Source of the DNA: Cherax quadricarinatus
Lineage: Eukaryota > Arthropoda > Malacostraca > Decapoda > Parastacidae
Direction: 5' to 3'
Assembly (NCBI RefSeq): GCF_038502225.1
Contig: NC_091325.1
Span: 31,553,107-31,617,106 of the forward strand
Length of the DNA: 64,000 nt
Every line of letters starts with the position of its first letter. Position 1 is the stretch's first letter. A program made the translations under genes and the position numbers. The notes under the pieces were generated by a model, which was not told where the DNA came from, ran no database searches, and worked only from the letters and a program-made list of their open reading frames with translations. Shown in pieces: positions 22,100 to 30,479 of the stretch.

Positions 22100-22141
22100 C
22101 ATCTCGATAAGCATAGCTTTTTTTTGCTATGCTTATCGAGA
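22100..22141. repeat. Hairpin at the CR1-A copy 2 breakpoint
   Basis: ATCTCGATAAGCATAGC, a run of eight T, then GCTATGCTTATCGAGAT: a perfect 17-bp inverted repeat whose left half is CR1-A coding sequence. The right half is therefore an inverted copy made at the break. Confidence 0.9.
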
Positions 22142-22231
22142 TCATACAGTTTCTCTACACCGCAAGAAGCCTCTCTTCGACCCTGTCGGGGTGTAGAATT
22201 TATATTCTACAAACGTGATATCCTTTTCACA

Positions 22232-23374
22232 ATGCTGTCGAATCGTGTGAAAATCAAGCCTGTGAATGGTGCAATAAATGACTCCTCGAAGTTAGCTTTA
22301 GCTACCGTCGTTAGGACCTGCCTGCAGGTCAAATTTACGGCAATCCACTCTCTGAAAGACTCCTTCATTGTCGTCTGCACAGATGACACGGAAGCACTAA
22401 AACTAATGGACGACTCTTCAATCAGGACCCTACAAACACAACAATTCACTCTATCCCCGTCTCCATTCTTGAAGTCGAAACGTTCGGTCTTTGTGAAAAG
22501 ACTTGACAATATCGTCACCTCTCTCTCTACTGAAGCACTGAAGACATCTATTGAGGAACAAAACACCTGGGCCTCGGTAGACAGCATCTCAAAGATCCCC
22601 AACGCCACATCAATGCTAAAGATTACATTCTCAGACATCTCCATGGCTGCCCAAGCTCTCTCTGACGGTCTGGCCATCTCATATTACCACATTCACCCAA
22701 GTCATATAGAACTAGAACGTTTCACATACATCCCCCACTGCTGGACCTGCTACTCCTATAATCACACCACCAAGGACTGCCCCATCAAGAATAAGAAGTT
22801 TTGTTCAAAATGTGGGAATGATGGACACGATTTCAGATCCTGCACCATTACTACAACACCAACATGTCTTAACTGCAAGGGTAATCATCATACCCTTGCA
22901 GCTAAGTGCCCACTCAGGAAAGAAATCATATTGAAGAAAACTAAAGTTCTGAAGAAAACCTCCAATTCACCGACATATGCTGCAATAACCAAACCACAAA
23001 CCGACGCCATCAAGACTCTACACGCTAATCTACAGGCACCATCGCCCAGCAACTCCCTCTCTCCACTCCCCGACGGTGCTCCTTCCAAGGTGCTGTACTG
23101 CATGGTGTATGCACACCTTGCAAACGCAGCAAGCCCCGGCACTTTCAACACCACTATTAACGAACTATTCCGTCTGAACAACATGCCTGCCTTCAATTTT
23201 CCGGAATCCACACCTTCAGAAGACATCCTCAAGATCCTTCCCAACGTCCTGAACTTTACTGCACCTACAGACCTGTCTCCTGCCCAAGCAACTGCTCCTG
23301 TAACTTCTATAACCACTTCCACCGCTGACAACGTTGACCAAGATACCCTTGTGTTGCAGTGTCTGACAGAATGA
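22232..23374 (+). CDS. ORF1/gag-like protein with three CCHC zinc knuckles
   Basis: A 380-codon open frame from ATG 22232 (MLSNRVKIKPVNGAIND). The first ~160 residues resemble the RRM-like region of non-LTR ORF1 proteins (weak, by pattern only). The centre has three nucleic-acid-binding knuckles: CWTCYSYNHTTKDCP, CSKCGNDGHDFRSC and CLNCKGNHHTLAAKCP. A basic stretch (KEIILKKTKVLKKTSN) and a Ser/Pro-rich tail follow. In its family this protein would package element RNA in an RNP. No ORF2 follows. The stop lies at the junction with the S5 insertion (23373), so the real C-terminus may be lost. Codon usage is more GC-rich than the CR1 ORFs, which points to a different element (I/jockey-type). Confidence 0.75.
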   Translation: MLSNRVKIKPVNGAINDSSKLALATVVRTCLQVKFTAIHSLKDSFIVVCTDDTEALKLMDDSSIRTLQTQQFTLSPSPFLKSKRSVFVKRLDNIVTSLSTEALKTSIEEQNTWASVDSISKIPNATSMLKITFSDISMAAQALSDGLAISYYHIHPSHIELERFTYIPHCWTCYSYNHTTKDCPIKNKKFCSKCGNDGHDFRSCTITTTPTCLNCKGNHHTLAAKCPLRKEIILKKTKVLKKTSNSPTYAAITKPQTDAIKTLHANLQAPSPSNSLSPLPDGAPSKVLYCMVYAHLANAASPGTFNTTINELFRLNNMPAFNFPESTPSEDILKILPNVLNFTAPTDLSPAQATAPVTSITTSTADNVDQDTLVLQCLTE

Positions 23375-23914
23375 ACATTAAAATGGTATGAAATACCGAC
23401 AGATTGTTAGGTAAGACACATATGCAACAGTTAGGTATCTTTATTTCGAAACGTTTCGCCTACACAGTAGGCTTCTTCAGTCGAGTACAGAAAGGTTGAT
23501 AGAAGCAGAAGATACTTGAAGACGATGTAATCAGTCCATCACCCTTAAAGTTTTGAGGTGGTCAGTCCCTCAGGGTATCTTGGTACAGACCACTTCGACA
23601 ACCTCTACTAGTGAGAACGGCTGGGTTTGTGAAGGACCTGCCCTCCCAAAGCAACCTACGTCTCACCTCCTGGCACTATATAAAGGCCCCATTCTGTCAC
23701 TTCAACTTCGTATTGTTTCAGACAACGGAACAATGCTCTTCTCCAGACTGAGGGACTGACCACCTCAAAACTTTAAGGGTGATGGACTGATTACATCGTC
23801 TTCAAGTATCTTCTGCTTCTATCAACCTTTCTGTACTCGACTGAAGAAGCCTACTGTGTAGGCGAAAAGTTTCGAAATAAAGATACCTAACTGTTGCATA
23901 TGTGTCTTACCTAA
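23373..23914. mobile_element. Snapback element S5, asymmetric, with TATA-box segment
   Basis: An S1-family fold-back with cores at 23453-23480 (minus) and 23841-23868 (plus, with GAAAA for GAAAC). The arms are unequal: after CCCTCAG the right strand carries about 170 extra bases (23575-23745) absent from the left arm. They include CTATATAAAGGC (23676-23687), then TTCGTATTGTTTCAGAC. This extra segment looks like the full promoter end of the parent unit. No clear TSD: the left flank is the gag ORF and the right flank is a CR1 tail. Confidence 0.8.
23676..23687 (+). promoter_or_regulatory. TATA box of the S1-family terminal unit
   Basis: CTATATAAAGGC lies about 25-35 bp upstream of the point (TTCGTATTGTTTC) at or near which the other S1-family copies turn back. 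This fits a pol II start at or near the arm tip. It is inferred from spacing only. Confidence 0.5.
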
Positions 23915-23990
23915 CAATGAGTGGGAGGGGTTGGATTTGAGAGGGACTTGCACATCGGAGCTTGTTTCTTGGGTGGCATTGAAAATTGGG
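23915..23990 (+). mobile_element. CR1 3' UTR fragment (tail subfamily D)
   Basis: ATGAGTGGGAGGGGTTGGAT and the following GACTTGCACATCGGAGC are the plus-strand version of the 3' UTR seen inverted at about 6590-6680. It is fused without a gap to CR1-B endonuclease codons at 23998, so the methionine at 23921 that opens this frame is in UTR sequence and is not a real start. Confidence 0.75.
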
Positions 23991-23997
23991 TTGGTCA

Positions 23998-26683
23998 ATC
24001 TGTTTGGTTACAGCTTCTCGAGGGCCGAGAAAAACTAATTTTGGGTGTGATTTACAGGGCCCCAAATCTTGATAGGGAGTGCAGTAAACTTCTATGGGAC
24101 GAAATTCGTAAGGCATCTACATACGAAAATGTTGTGCTAATGGGAGATTTCAACTATAGACAGATTGACTGGAGCAATTTGACAGGAAATTTAGAGTCGG
24201 GTGACTTTCTTGATACGATCCAGGATTGTTTTTTAAAACAGTTTGTGACAGAGCCAACTAGGGGAAATAACCTCCTTGACTTGGTTCTTGCCAGTAGGGA
24301 AACACTAATTAATAATCTTGAGGTTAATGATGAGCTTGGGGAGAGTGATCACAAATCACTCAGTTTTAATATATCATGGAATTCCCCTAATAATGGCAAT
24401 CAAGTCTCCGTCCCTGACTTTCGCTTGGCTGATTTCATAGGACTGAAAAATTACTTAGGTGGGCTGAACTGGAATGACCTGACTAAGGGTCAGGTAGGTG
24501 GTGATGGTTGCCGATATGATGCTTTCCAGGGCATAGTTCTAGCTGCTCAGTCAAATTATGTTCCAAATAGGGAAATCAGATCAAACAAAAATGATCCTAA
24601 ATGGATGAACAATAGATTAAAATATCTGATTGGTCAAAAGAGAGGCATATATAGGCAAATCAAAAGAGGAGAGGCGCAATTAAGAAATCGATATATTCAG
24701 TTAAAGAGAGAAATAAAAAAGGGAATTAGAAAAGCAAAAAGAGATTATGAGGTTAAAGTTGCAAAAGAATCGAAGACTAACCCAAAAGGATTCTTTCAGG
24801 TATACAGAAGTAAGATCAGGGACAAGATAGGCCCACTCAAAAGTTCCTCGGGTCAGCTCACTGACAGTGATAAGGAAATGTGTAGAATTTTTAACACATA
24901 CTTCCTCTCAGTTTTTACACAGGAGGATACCAGCGATATTCCAGTAATGATAAATTATGTAGAACAGGACGATAATAAACTGTGCACTATTAGGGTCACA
25001 AGTGACATGGTCCTTAGGCAAATAGATAAATTAAAACCTAACAAATCCCCAGGCCCTGATGAACTGTATGCAAGGGTTCTAAAGGAATGTAAAGAGGAGC
25101 TTAGCACACCTTTGGCTAATCTTTTCAACATATCACTACAAACTGGCATGGTGCCAGATAAGTGGAAAATGGCAAATGTGATACCTATTTTCAAAACAGG
25201 TGACAGGTCCTTAGCTTCGAACTATAGACCAATAAGCCTAACCTCCATAGTGGGAAAATTTATGGAATCAATAATTGCCGAGGCAGTTCGTAGCCATCTT
25301 GAAAAGCATAAATTAATCAAAGAATCTCAGCATGGTTTTACAAAGGGGCGTTCCTGCCTTACGAATTTATTAACTTTTTTCACTAAGGTATTTGAGGAGG
25401 TAGATCATGGTAATGAATATGATATTGTGTATATGGACTTCAGTAAGGCTTTTGACAGGGTCCCACATCAGAGACTATTGAGGAAAATTAAAGCACACGG
25501 AATAGGAGGAGAAATTTTTTCCTGGATAGAGGCATGGTTGACAAATAGGCAGCAGAGAGTTTGCATAAATGGGGAGAAATCAGAGTGGGGAAGCGTCACG
25601 AGCGGTGTTCCACAGGGGTCAGTGTTGGGCCCCCTGCTGTTCACAATCTACATAAACGACATAGATGAGGGCATAAAGAGCGACATCGGCAAGTTTGCCG
25701 ATGACACCAAAATAGGCCGTCGAATTCATTCTGACGAGGACATTCGAGCACTCCAGGAAGATTTGAATAGACTGATGCAGTGGTCGGAGAAGTGGCAGAT
25801 GCAGTTTAATATAGACAAATGCAAAGTTCTAAATGTTGGACAGGACAATAACCATGCCACATATAAACTAAATAATGTAGATCTTAATATTACGGATTGC
25901 GAAAAAGATTTAGGAGTTCTGGTTAGCAGTAATCTGAAACCAAGACAACAGTGCATAAGTGTTCGCAATAAAGCTAATAGAATCCTTGGCTTCATATCAA
26001 GAAGCATAAATAATAGGAGTCCTCAGGTTGTTCTTCAACTCTATACATCCTTGGTTAGGCCTCATTTAGATTATGCTGCACAGTTTTGGTCACCGTATTA
26101 CAGAATGGATATAAATTCTCTGGAAAATGTACAAAGGAGGATGACAAAGATGATCCCATGTATCAGAAACCTTCCCTATGAGGATAGACTAAGGGCCCTG
26201 AAACTGCACTCTCTAGAAAGACGTAGAATTAGGGGGGATATGATTGAGGTGTATAAATGGAAGACAGGAATAAATAAAGGGGATGTAAATAGTGTGCTGA
26301 AAATATCTAGCCTAGACAGGACTCGCAGCAATGGTTTTAAGTTGGAAAAATTCAGATTCAGGAAGGATATAGGAAAGTACTGGTTTGGTAATAGAGTTGT
26401 GGATGAGTGGAACAAACTCCCAAGTACCGTTATAGAGGCCAGAACGTTGTGTAGCTTTAAAAATAGGTTGGATAAATACATGAGTAGATGTGGGTGGGTG
26501 TGAGTTAGACCTGATAGCTTGTGCTAACAGGTCGGTTGCCGTGTTCCTCCCTTAAGTCAATGTGACCTGACCTGACTAGGTTGGGTGCTTTGGCTTAAGC
26601 CGGTAGGAGACTTGGACCTGCCTCGCATGGGCCAGTAGGCCTTCTGCAGTGTTCCTTCGTTCTTATGTTCTTATGTTCTTATG
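23998..26683 (+). mobile_element. CR1-B copy 2, 5'-truncated with intact 3' tail
   Basis: Begins within the endonuclease at SVWLQLLEGREKLILG. The ORF2 stop is at 26503, and the 3' UTR contains CATGGGCCAGTAGGCCTTCT and ends with three TTCTTATG repeats at about 26661-26683. A second 3' tail and an inverted tail follow immediately. Confidence 0.9.
23999..26503 (+). CDS. CR1-B ORF2: partial endonuclease + complete reverse transcriptase
   Basis: About 835 codons without a stop. The endonuclease second half is present: GVIYRAPN, VVLMGDFNYRQIDW (Asp/Asn), ESDHKSLSF (Asp-His). The first half with the catalytic Glu is missing. [82 protein letters not shown] (catalytic Asp pair). The C-terminal CR1 block follows: NVQRRMTKMIPCIRNLP, SLERRRIRGDMIEVYKW, then NGFKLEKFRF and VVDEWNKLPS. 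The RT looks intact, so polymerase activity is plausible if expressed. The element is dead on arrival for lack of its 5' end. Confidence 0.88.
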   Translation, partial: SVWLQLLEGREKLILGVIYRAPNLDRECSKLLWDEIRKASTYENVVLMGDFNYRQIDWSNLTGNLESGDFLDTIQDCFLKQFVTEPTRGNNLLDLVLASRETLINNLEVNDELGESDHKSLSFNISWNSPNNGNQVSVPDFRLADFIGLKNYLGGLNWNDLTKGQVGGDGCRYDAFQGIVLAAQSNYVPNREIRSNKNDPKWMNNRLKYLIGQKRGIYRQIKRGEAQLRNRYIQLKREIKKGIRKAKRDYEVKVAKESKTNPKGFFQVYRSKIRDKIGPLKSSSGQLTDSDKEMCRIFNTYFLSVFTQEDTSDIPVMINYVEQDDNKLCTIRVTSDMVLRQIDKLKPNKSPGPDELYARVLKECKEELSTPLANLFNISLQTGMVPDKWKMANVIPIFKTGDRSLASNYRPISLTSIVGKFMESIIAEAVRSHLEKHKLIKESQHGFTKGRSCLTNLLTFFTKVFEEVDHGNEYDIVYMDFSKAFDRVPHQRLLRKIKAHGIGGEIFSWIEAWLTNRQQRVCINGEKSEWGSVTSGVPQGSVLGPLLFTIYINDIDEGIKSDIGKFADDTKIGRRIHSDEDIRALQEDLNRLMQWSEKWQMQFNIDKCKVLNVGQDNNHATYKLNNVDLNITDCEKDLGVLVSSNLKPRQQCISVRNKANRILGFISRSINNRSPQVVLQLYTSLVRPHLDYAAQFWSPYYRMDINSLENVQRRMTKMIPCIRNLPYEDRLRALKLHSLERRRIRGDMIEVYKWKTGINKGDVNSVLKISSLDRTRSNGFKLEKFRFRKDIGKYWFGNRVVDEWNKLPSTVIEARTLCSFKNRLDKYMSRCGWV

Positions 26684-26902
26684 TTAGTGGGATGAATTGT
26701 AAAGGACCTGCCTAGTATGGGCCAACAGGCCTGCTGCAGTGTTCCTCCTTTCTTATGTTCTTATGAAATAAGCTCTGATGTGCAAGTCCAACTCAAATCC
26801 AACCCCTCCCACTCATGTACTTATCCAACCTAAATTTGAAACTACCCAAAGTCCTAGCCTCAATAACCCAACTAGGTAGACTGTTCCACTCATCAACTAC
26901 CC
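26684..26902. mobile_element. Back-to-back CR1 tail fragments (subfamily D)
   Basis: 26684-26765 is a plus-strand 3' UTR with TTCTTATG repeats at its end. 26766-26902 is the inverted C-terminal/3' UTR sequence of the same subfamily (GCTCTGATGTGCAAGTCCAA on). Together they form a tail-to-tail arrangement, cut off at CATCAACTACCC where a CR1-C fragment begins. Confidence 0.75.
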
Positions 26903-26947
26903 CTGACAAACTTACTGACGTTCTTCAATAGAACATTTGAGGCAGTT

Positions 26948-27349
26948 GTTAGGTAAGACACATATGCAACAGTTAGGTATCTTTATTTTGAAACGTTTCG
27001 CCTACACAGTAGGCTTCTTCAGTCAAGTACAGAAAAGTTGATAGAAGCAGAAGATACTTGAAGACGATGTAATCAGTCCATCACCCTTAAAGTTTTGAGG
27101 TGGTCAGTCCCTCAGTCTGGAGAAGAGCATTGTTCCTCTTCTCCAGACTGAGAGACTGACCACCTCAAAACTTTAAGGGTGATGGACTGATTACATCGTC
27201 TTCAAGTATCTTCTGCTTCTATCAACTTTTCTGTACTTGACTGAAGAAGCCTACTGTGTAGGCGAAACGTTTCAAAATAAAGATACCTAACTGTTGCATA
27301 TGTGTCTTACCTAACAACCTGTCGGTATTTTATACCATTTTAATGTTCA
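26948..27349. mobile_element. Snapback element S6 with 13-bp TSD
   Basis: An S1-family fold-back flanked by ATTTGAGGCAGTT (26935-26947 and 27350-27362). Cores are at 26995-27022 (minus) and 27241-27268 (plus), both with intact CTGAAGA, 6-bp stem II and GAAAC. The arm tip is shorter than in S1: the turn is at GTTCCTCTTC and lacks the ATAGTATGAAAC segment. The leader with the mini-hairpin is on the right. Confidence 0.88.
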
Positions 27350-27362
27350 ATTTGAGGCAGTT

Positions 27363-28028
27363 TACAGTGATAAGGAATATGATATTGTTTATTTGGATTT
27401 TAGTAAAGCCTTCGACAGAGTACCTTACAAGAGACTCTTAAGAAAAGTGGCAGCTCATGGTATAGGAGGTAAAGTTCTAGCATGGATTGAGGCATGGCTT
27501 ACCAATAGAAAGCAGAGAGTTACCATTAATGGAGTGAAATCTGAATGGGGATTAGTCACTAGTGGCGTTCCACAAGGATCAGTTTTAGGCCCTCTCTTGT
27601 TCATAATTTACATTAATGACCTTGATGAAGGGATTACTAGTGACATGAGTAAGTTTGCTGATGATACAAAGATAGGCCGTATAATTCACTCTGAGGAGGA
27701 TATCAATGAACTCCAGGACGATTTGAACAAATTAATGTCTTGGTCTGAGAAATGGCAGATGAAGTTTAATGTGGATAAGTGTAAGGTACTTGCCCTTGGT
27801 AATGAAAATAACCCTCGAAGCTATAATCTAGGTGAAGTAGAGCTTGGTCATACAGAATGTGAAAAAGACTTGGGAGTCATGGTAAGCAGAAATTTAAAGC
27901 CAAGACAGCAGTGCCTCAGTGTGCGCAACAAGGCCAACAGATTACTTGGACAAATATATGAGTGGGAGGGGCTGGGTTTGATTGGTGTTGGGGGGTGCGG
28001 GAGTTGTTTCTTGAGTAGATTTAGGTAG
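27363..28028 (+). pseudogene. CR1-C copy 1 RT remnant
   Basis: [34 protein letters not shown] and FADDTKIG are kept in an open frame. After ANRLLG the frame reads the ORF2 end out of phase (QIYEWEGLGLIGVGG), which is an artefact of the internal deletion. The RT palm is essentially identical to copy 2, so the copies diverged recently. Confidence 0.85.
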
Positions 28029-28117
28029 AGATCGTTTTGATAAGGACCTGCCTCTTATGGGCCAGTAGGCCTTCTGCAGTGTTCCTACATTCTTATGTTC
28101 TTATGTTTATGTTCTTC

Positions 28118-28255
28118 CCATTACATCTATCCACATTGAACAACTTAAATCCCTGAATATTACACTCAGCAGTCATATCCCGACTCTTTAAATCATACCA
28201 CGTTTCAGTTAATGCAATGATATCAAAGTTCCCAGCACATGCTACCAAACGTAGT
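28118..28255 (-). pseudogene. CR1-C endonuclease fragment (inverted part)
   Basis: On the minus strand it encodes LVACAGNFDIIALTETWYDL, then SRDMTAECNIQGFKLFNVDR, identical to residues ~16-60 of the plus-strand ORF2. It is the continuation of the endonuclease begun at 29010-29060, separated from it by a CR1 insertion. Confidence 0.85.
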
Positions 28256-29013
28256 TAAGAACATAAGAACATAAGAATGTAGGAACACTGCAGAAGGCCT
28301 ACTGGCCCATACGAGGCAGGTCCTTATCAAAACGATCTCTACCTAAAGCTACTCAAGAAACAACTCCCGCACCCCCCAACACCAATCAAACCCAGCCCCT
28401 CCCACTCATATATTTGTCCAGTCTCTTCTTAAAGCTACCCAAGGTCCTAGCCTCTATCACCCCACTGGGAAGACTGTTCCACGCATCTACAACTCTGTTA
28501 GAAAACCAGTACTTACCTATGTCCTTTCTAAATCTAAATTTATCCAACTTAAATCCATTATTCCTGGTTCTTACCTGGTTCGACACCCTCAGTACTTTAT
28601 TAATGTCTCCCTTGTTTATGCCCGTCATCCACTTATACACTTCAATGATATCTCCCCTCATTCTACGCCTCTCCAGAGAGTGGAGATTTAAGGCTTTAAG
28701 TCTATCTTCATACGGGAGGTTCCTTACACAGTAAATCATTTTAGTCATTCTTCTCTGTATGTTCTCTAATGAGTCTATGTCCATCCTGTAGTAAGGGGAC
28801 CAAAACTGAGCAGCATAATCTAAATGAGGCCTCACTAGTGATGTATAGAGCTGTAAAATAACTTTTGGACTTCTGTTACTTATACTTCTTGAGATAAATC
28901 CAAGTAATCTGTTGGCCTTGTTGCGCACACTGAGGCACTGCTGTCTTGGCTTTAGATTTCTGCTTACCATGACTCCCAAGTCTTTTTCACATTCTGTATG
29001 ACCAAGCTCTACT
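28256..29013 (-). mobile_element. 5'-truncated CR1-C 3' fragment inserted in CR1-C endonuclease
   Basis: The minus strand runs from GGTGAAGTAGAGCTTGG (GEVELGHTECEKDLGV) through the ORF2 end (stop at 28386) to the tail TTCTTATGTTCTTA at 28256. On the outer sides the endonuclease reads ...AATGAACTA | insertion | AACTACG..., so AACTA is a 5-bp target duplication. The encoded C-terminal block (SLERRRMRGDIIEVYKWMTG) has no stop. Confidence 0.8.
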
Positions 29014-29158
29014 TCACCTAGTTCATTAATTTTATTTCTTGCACTTCGACTGTTAGCATAAAATACCATCATATGTTTTTTCTTCTGCACATTTTTCCTA
29101 TTCATCTTTGTTTTTACACAATTTCTGAAATTATCATTACCCAGAGTTACTCCATGAC

Positions 29159-29610
29159 AAAATAAATAGAGCATTGGAATCTTGTCCAGTTCTAATGCTA
29201 TATTTATGTTGTTTTAATCTTAGTACGAGATTTTTACCAGTTTGACCGTAATAAACTTTATCGCAAATTTTACAAGGAATCTTATAGACACATCCATCAG
29301 CATTTTGGGGGGAATTCTTAATCAAAAGTTTTTTTACTGTATCAAGATTTTTTAATACAACTTTAATATTAAAAGTCTTAAGAAGAGAAGGCATATCAAC
29401 CAAGTTTTCATGGTAAGGGAGAACCAACATATTTTTAGTTGAATAAGGCTGGTTGCCCTTTTTTGGATTATAAAAAGTGTTCCTAGCAACTTTAAAAGAT
29501 TTATCAATTACATTTCTTGGGTATTTTAAATCATTACCTATTTCATAAATTTTGGATATTTCCTCATCTATGAACTCAGGACTACAAATTCGTAAAGCTC
29601 TCAAAAACAT
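29159..29610 (-). pseudogene. Penelope-like GIY-YIG endonuclease, truncated
   Basis: Linker (RALRICSPEFIDEEISK) followed by the GIY-YIG-type domain: CVYKIPCKIC and YYGQTGKN give the two Tyr/Gly strands, and LVLRLKQHKYSIRTGQ gives the catalytic Arg helix region. It ends at NALF before the conserved Glu. The protein is >95% identical by eye to residues 170-320 of the ORF at 33413. Confidence 0.85.
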
Positions 29611-29734
29611 TGTTGGCAAAATTTCTAACTTTAATGTTAAAAACAACATAGACTTGGTTGATAAATTAAGCTCCTTGACTGACTTAAATGATTTTAACAT
29701 GGTTAGTTTTGATGTTACTTCCTTCTTTACGAAA
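29159..29734. mobile_element. Penelope-like fragment with internal inversion
   Basis: 29159-29610 on the minus strand encodes the linker and GIY-YIG endonuclease (KIYEIGNDLKYPRNVIDKSF, CVYKIPCKICDKVYYGQTGK). 29610-29734 on the plus strand encodes the segment before RT (VDKLSSLTDLNDFNMVSFDV). The two parts are inverted with respect to each other at about 29610. The insertion is flanked by a ~70-bp direct repeat of the CR1-C 5' ORF2 region (29086-29158 and 29735-29808), unusually long for a target duplication. Confidence 0.8.
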
Positions 29735-29897
29735 GTTCACATTTTCATATTCATCTTTGGTTTTACACAATTTCTGAAATTATCATTACCCAGAGTTACT
29801 CCATGACAGTTACTATAAAGATTCTTAATATCAGAGCATAAGTCAATATATCCATACTCATTATTAATCATTTTTAAACCCATACCTCTAACTAATC

Positions 29898-30471
29898 CTA
29901 GTTTAAAGTCCTAACAACCCCCTCAATTGAGTTAGCAAGAAAACCCACACCTGCCCTGGATAAGTGAACCCCATCCCTGGCATACATGTCATTTCGGCCA
30001 TAGAAGTTGTCCCAGTTGTCAATGAATGGTACTGCATTATCCTTACAGTGTTTATCCAGCCAACAATTAATACCAATTGCTCTGGACAACCATTCATTAC
30101 CAACACCTCTTCTTGGCAAAATGCCACATATAACAGGTCGCCCCCCCCTTCTTCCTAATCATGTCTATAGCTGTCCTGAACTTTCTAACTAAATCCTCAC
30201 TTCTACGCTTGCCTACATCATTGCCTCCAGCACTGAGGCAAATAATAGGATTGATCCCATTACCGTTCATGATGTTGTCAAGCCGGCTAACAATGTCCTC
30301 CATCCCTGCCCCAGGAAAGCATACCCTTTGTCTCCTACTCCTGTCCTTCAAGCAGAATGCCCTATCCATGTATCTAACCTGGCTATCCCCAACAACAACA
30401 ATATTCTTACCTTCCTTGTTGTCGTTCGTCGTGACGATCCCAGAAGTAGACTCACATTCGTCGGGTAGCAC
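29898..30471 (-). pseudogene. CR1-C ORF1 esterase domain, one frameshift
   Basis: Starts within MLPDECESTSGIV. Esterase motifs: VVVGDSQVRYMD (Ser), FPGAGMEDI, LSAGGNDVGK. After a homopolymer indel near 30135 (a run of C on the plus strand) it continues MPRRGVGNEWLSRAIGINCW and ARDGVHLSRAG (Asp-His), ending VVRTLN. The N-terminal coiled coil is missing (5' truncated at 30480). The start codon given is in-frame only and not the native start. Confidence 0.85.
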
Positions 30472-30479
30472 CGAGAATG

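Larger units (their letters stand above)
18462..22117 (+). mobile_element. CR1-A copy 2, three times interrupted
   Basis: The second CR1-A copy begins inside ORF1 and runs to mid-RT (22117), where it ends at a T-run hairpin. It is interrupted by nested snapbacks at 19468-20591 and by a single unit at 21755-21918. Both show target duplications, so the CR1 sequence rejoins exactly once the insertions are removed. It lacks the 3' third and the tail. Confidence 0.87.
19057..22117 (+). pseudogene. CR1-A copy 2 ORF2, split by insertions
   Basis: Three coding pieces: 19057-19467 (MGFCGKTVKSQ...LTET equivalent AITETWFN...ALYVRDRLNC), 20592-21754 (CCIKTGIKSE...GDFNFSHIDW...ASDHKSITC...[15 protein letters not shown]) and 21932-22117 ([10 protein letters not shown]...[19 protein letters not shown]...HLDKHS). 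Inside each piece the frame is open, so inactivation came from the insertions and the 3' loss, not from point decay. This implies that the insertions are recent relative to this CR1 copy. Confidence 0.87.
26905..28117 (+). mobile_element. CR1-C copy 1, RT fragment with insertion and internal deletion
   Basis: Nearly identical to 32133-33411 of CR1-C copy 2. It begins at CTGACAAACTTACTGACG and carries snapback S6 (26948-27349). After RLLG (27950) it jumps directly to the last codons of ORF2 (GACAAATATATGAGTGGGAG), deleting about 490 bp. Copy 2 has TTGGA and CTGGA at the two break ends, so the junction fits a microhomology (TGGA) deletion or template jump. The 3' tail TTCTTATGTTCTTATG ends near 28110. 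Confidence 0.85.

Noticed and set aside
23366..23920. A target duplication for S5 (AAT on both sides)
   Set aside because: Three bases are not significant, and the flanks come from different elements, so rearrangement is as likely as simple insertion.
23921..23998. The methionine at 23921 as the start of the CR1-B ORF2
   Set aside because: The first ~26 codons are CR1 3' UTR sequence of another copy read in frame by chance; homology to ORF2 begins at 23999.
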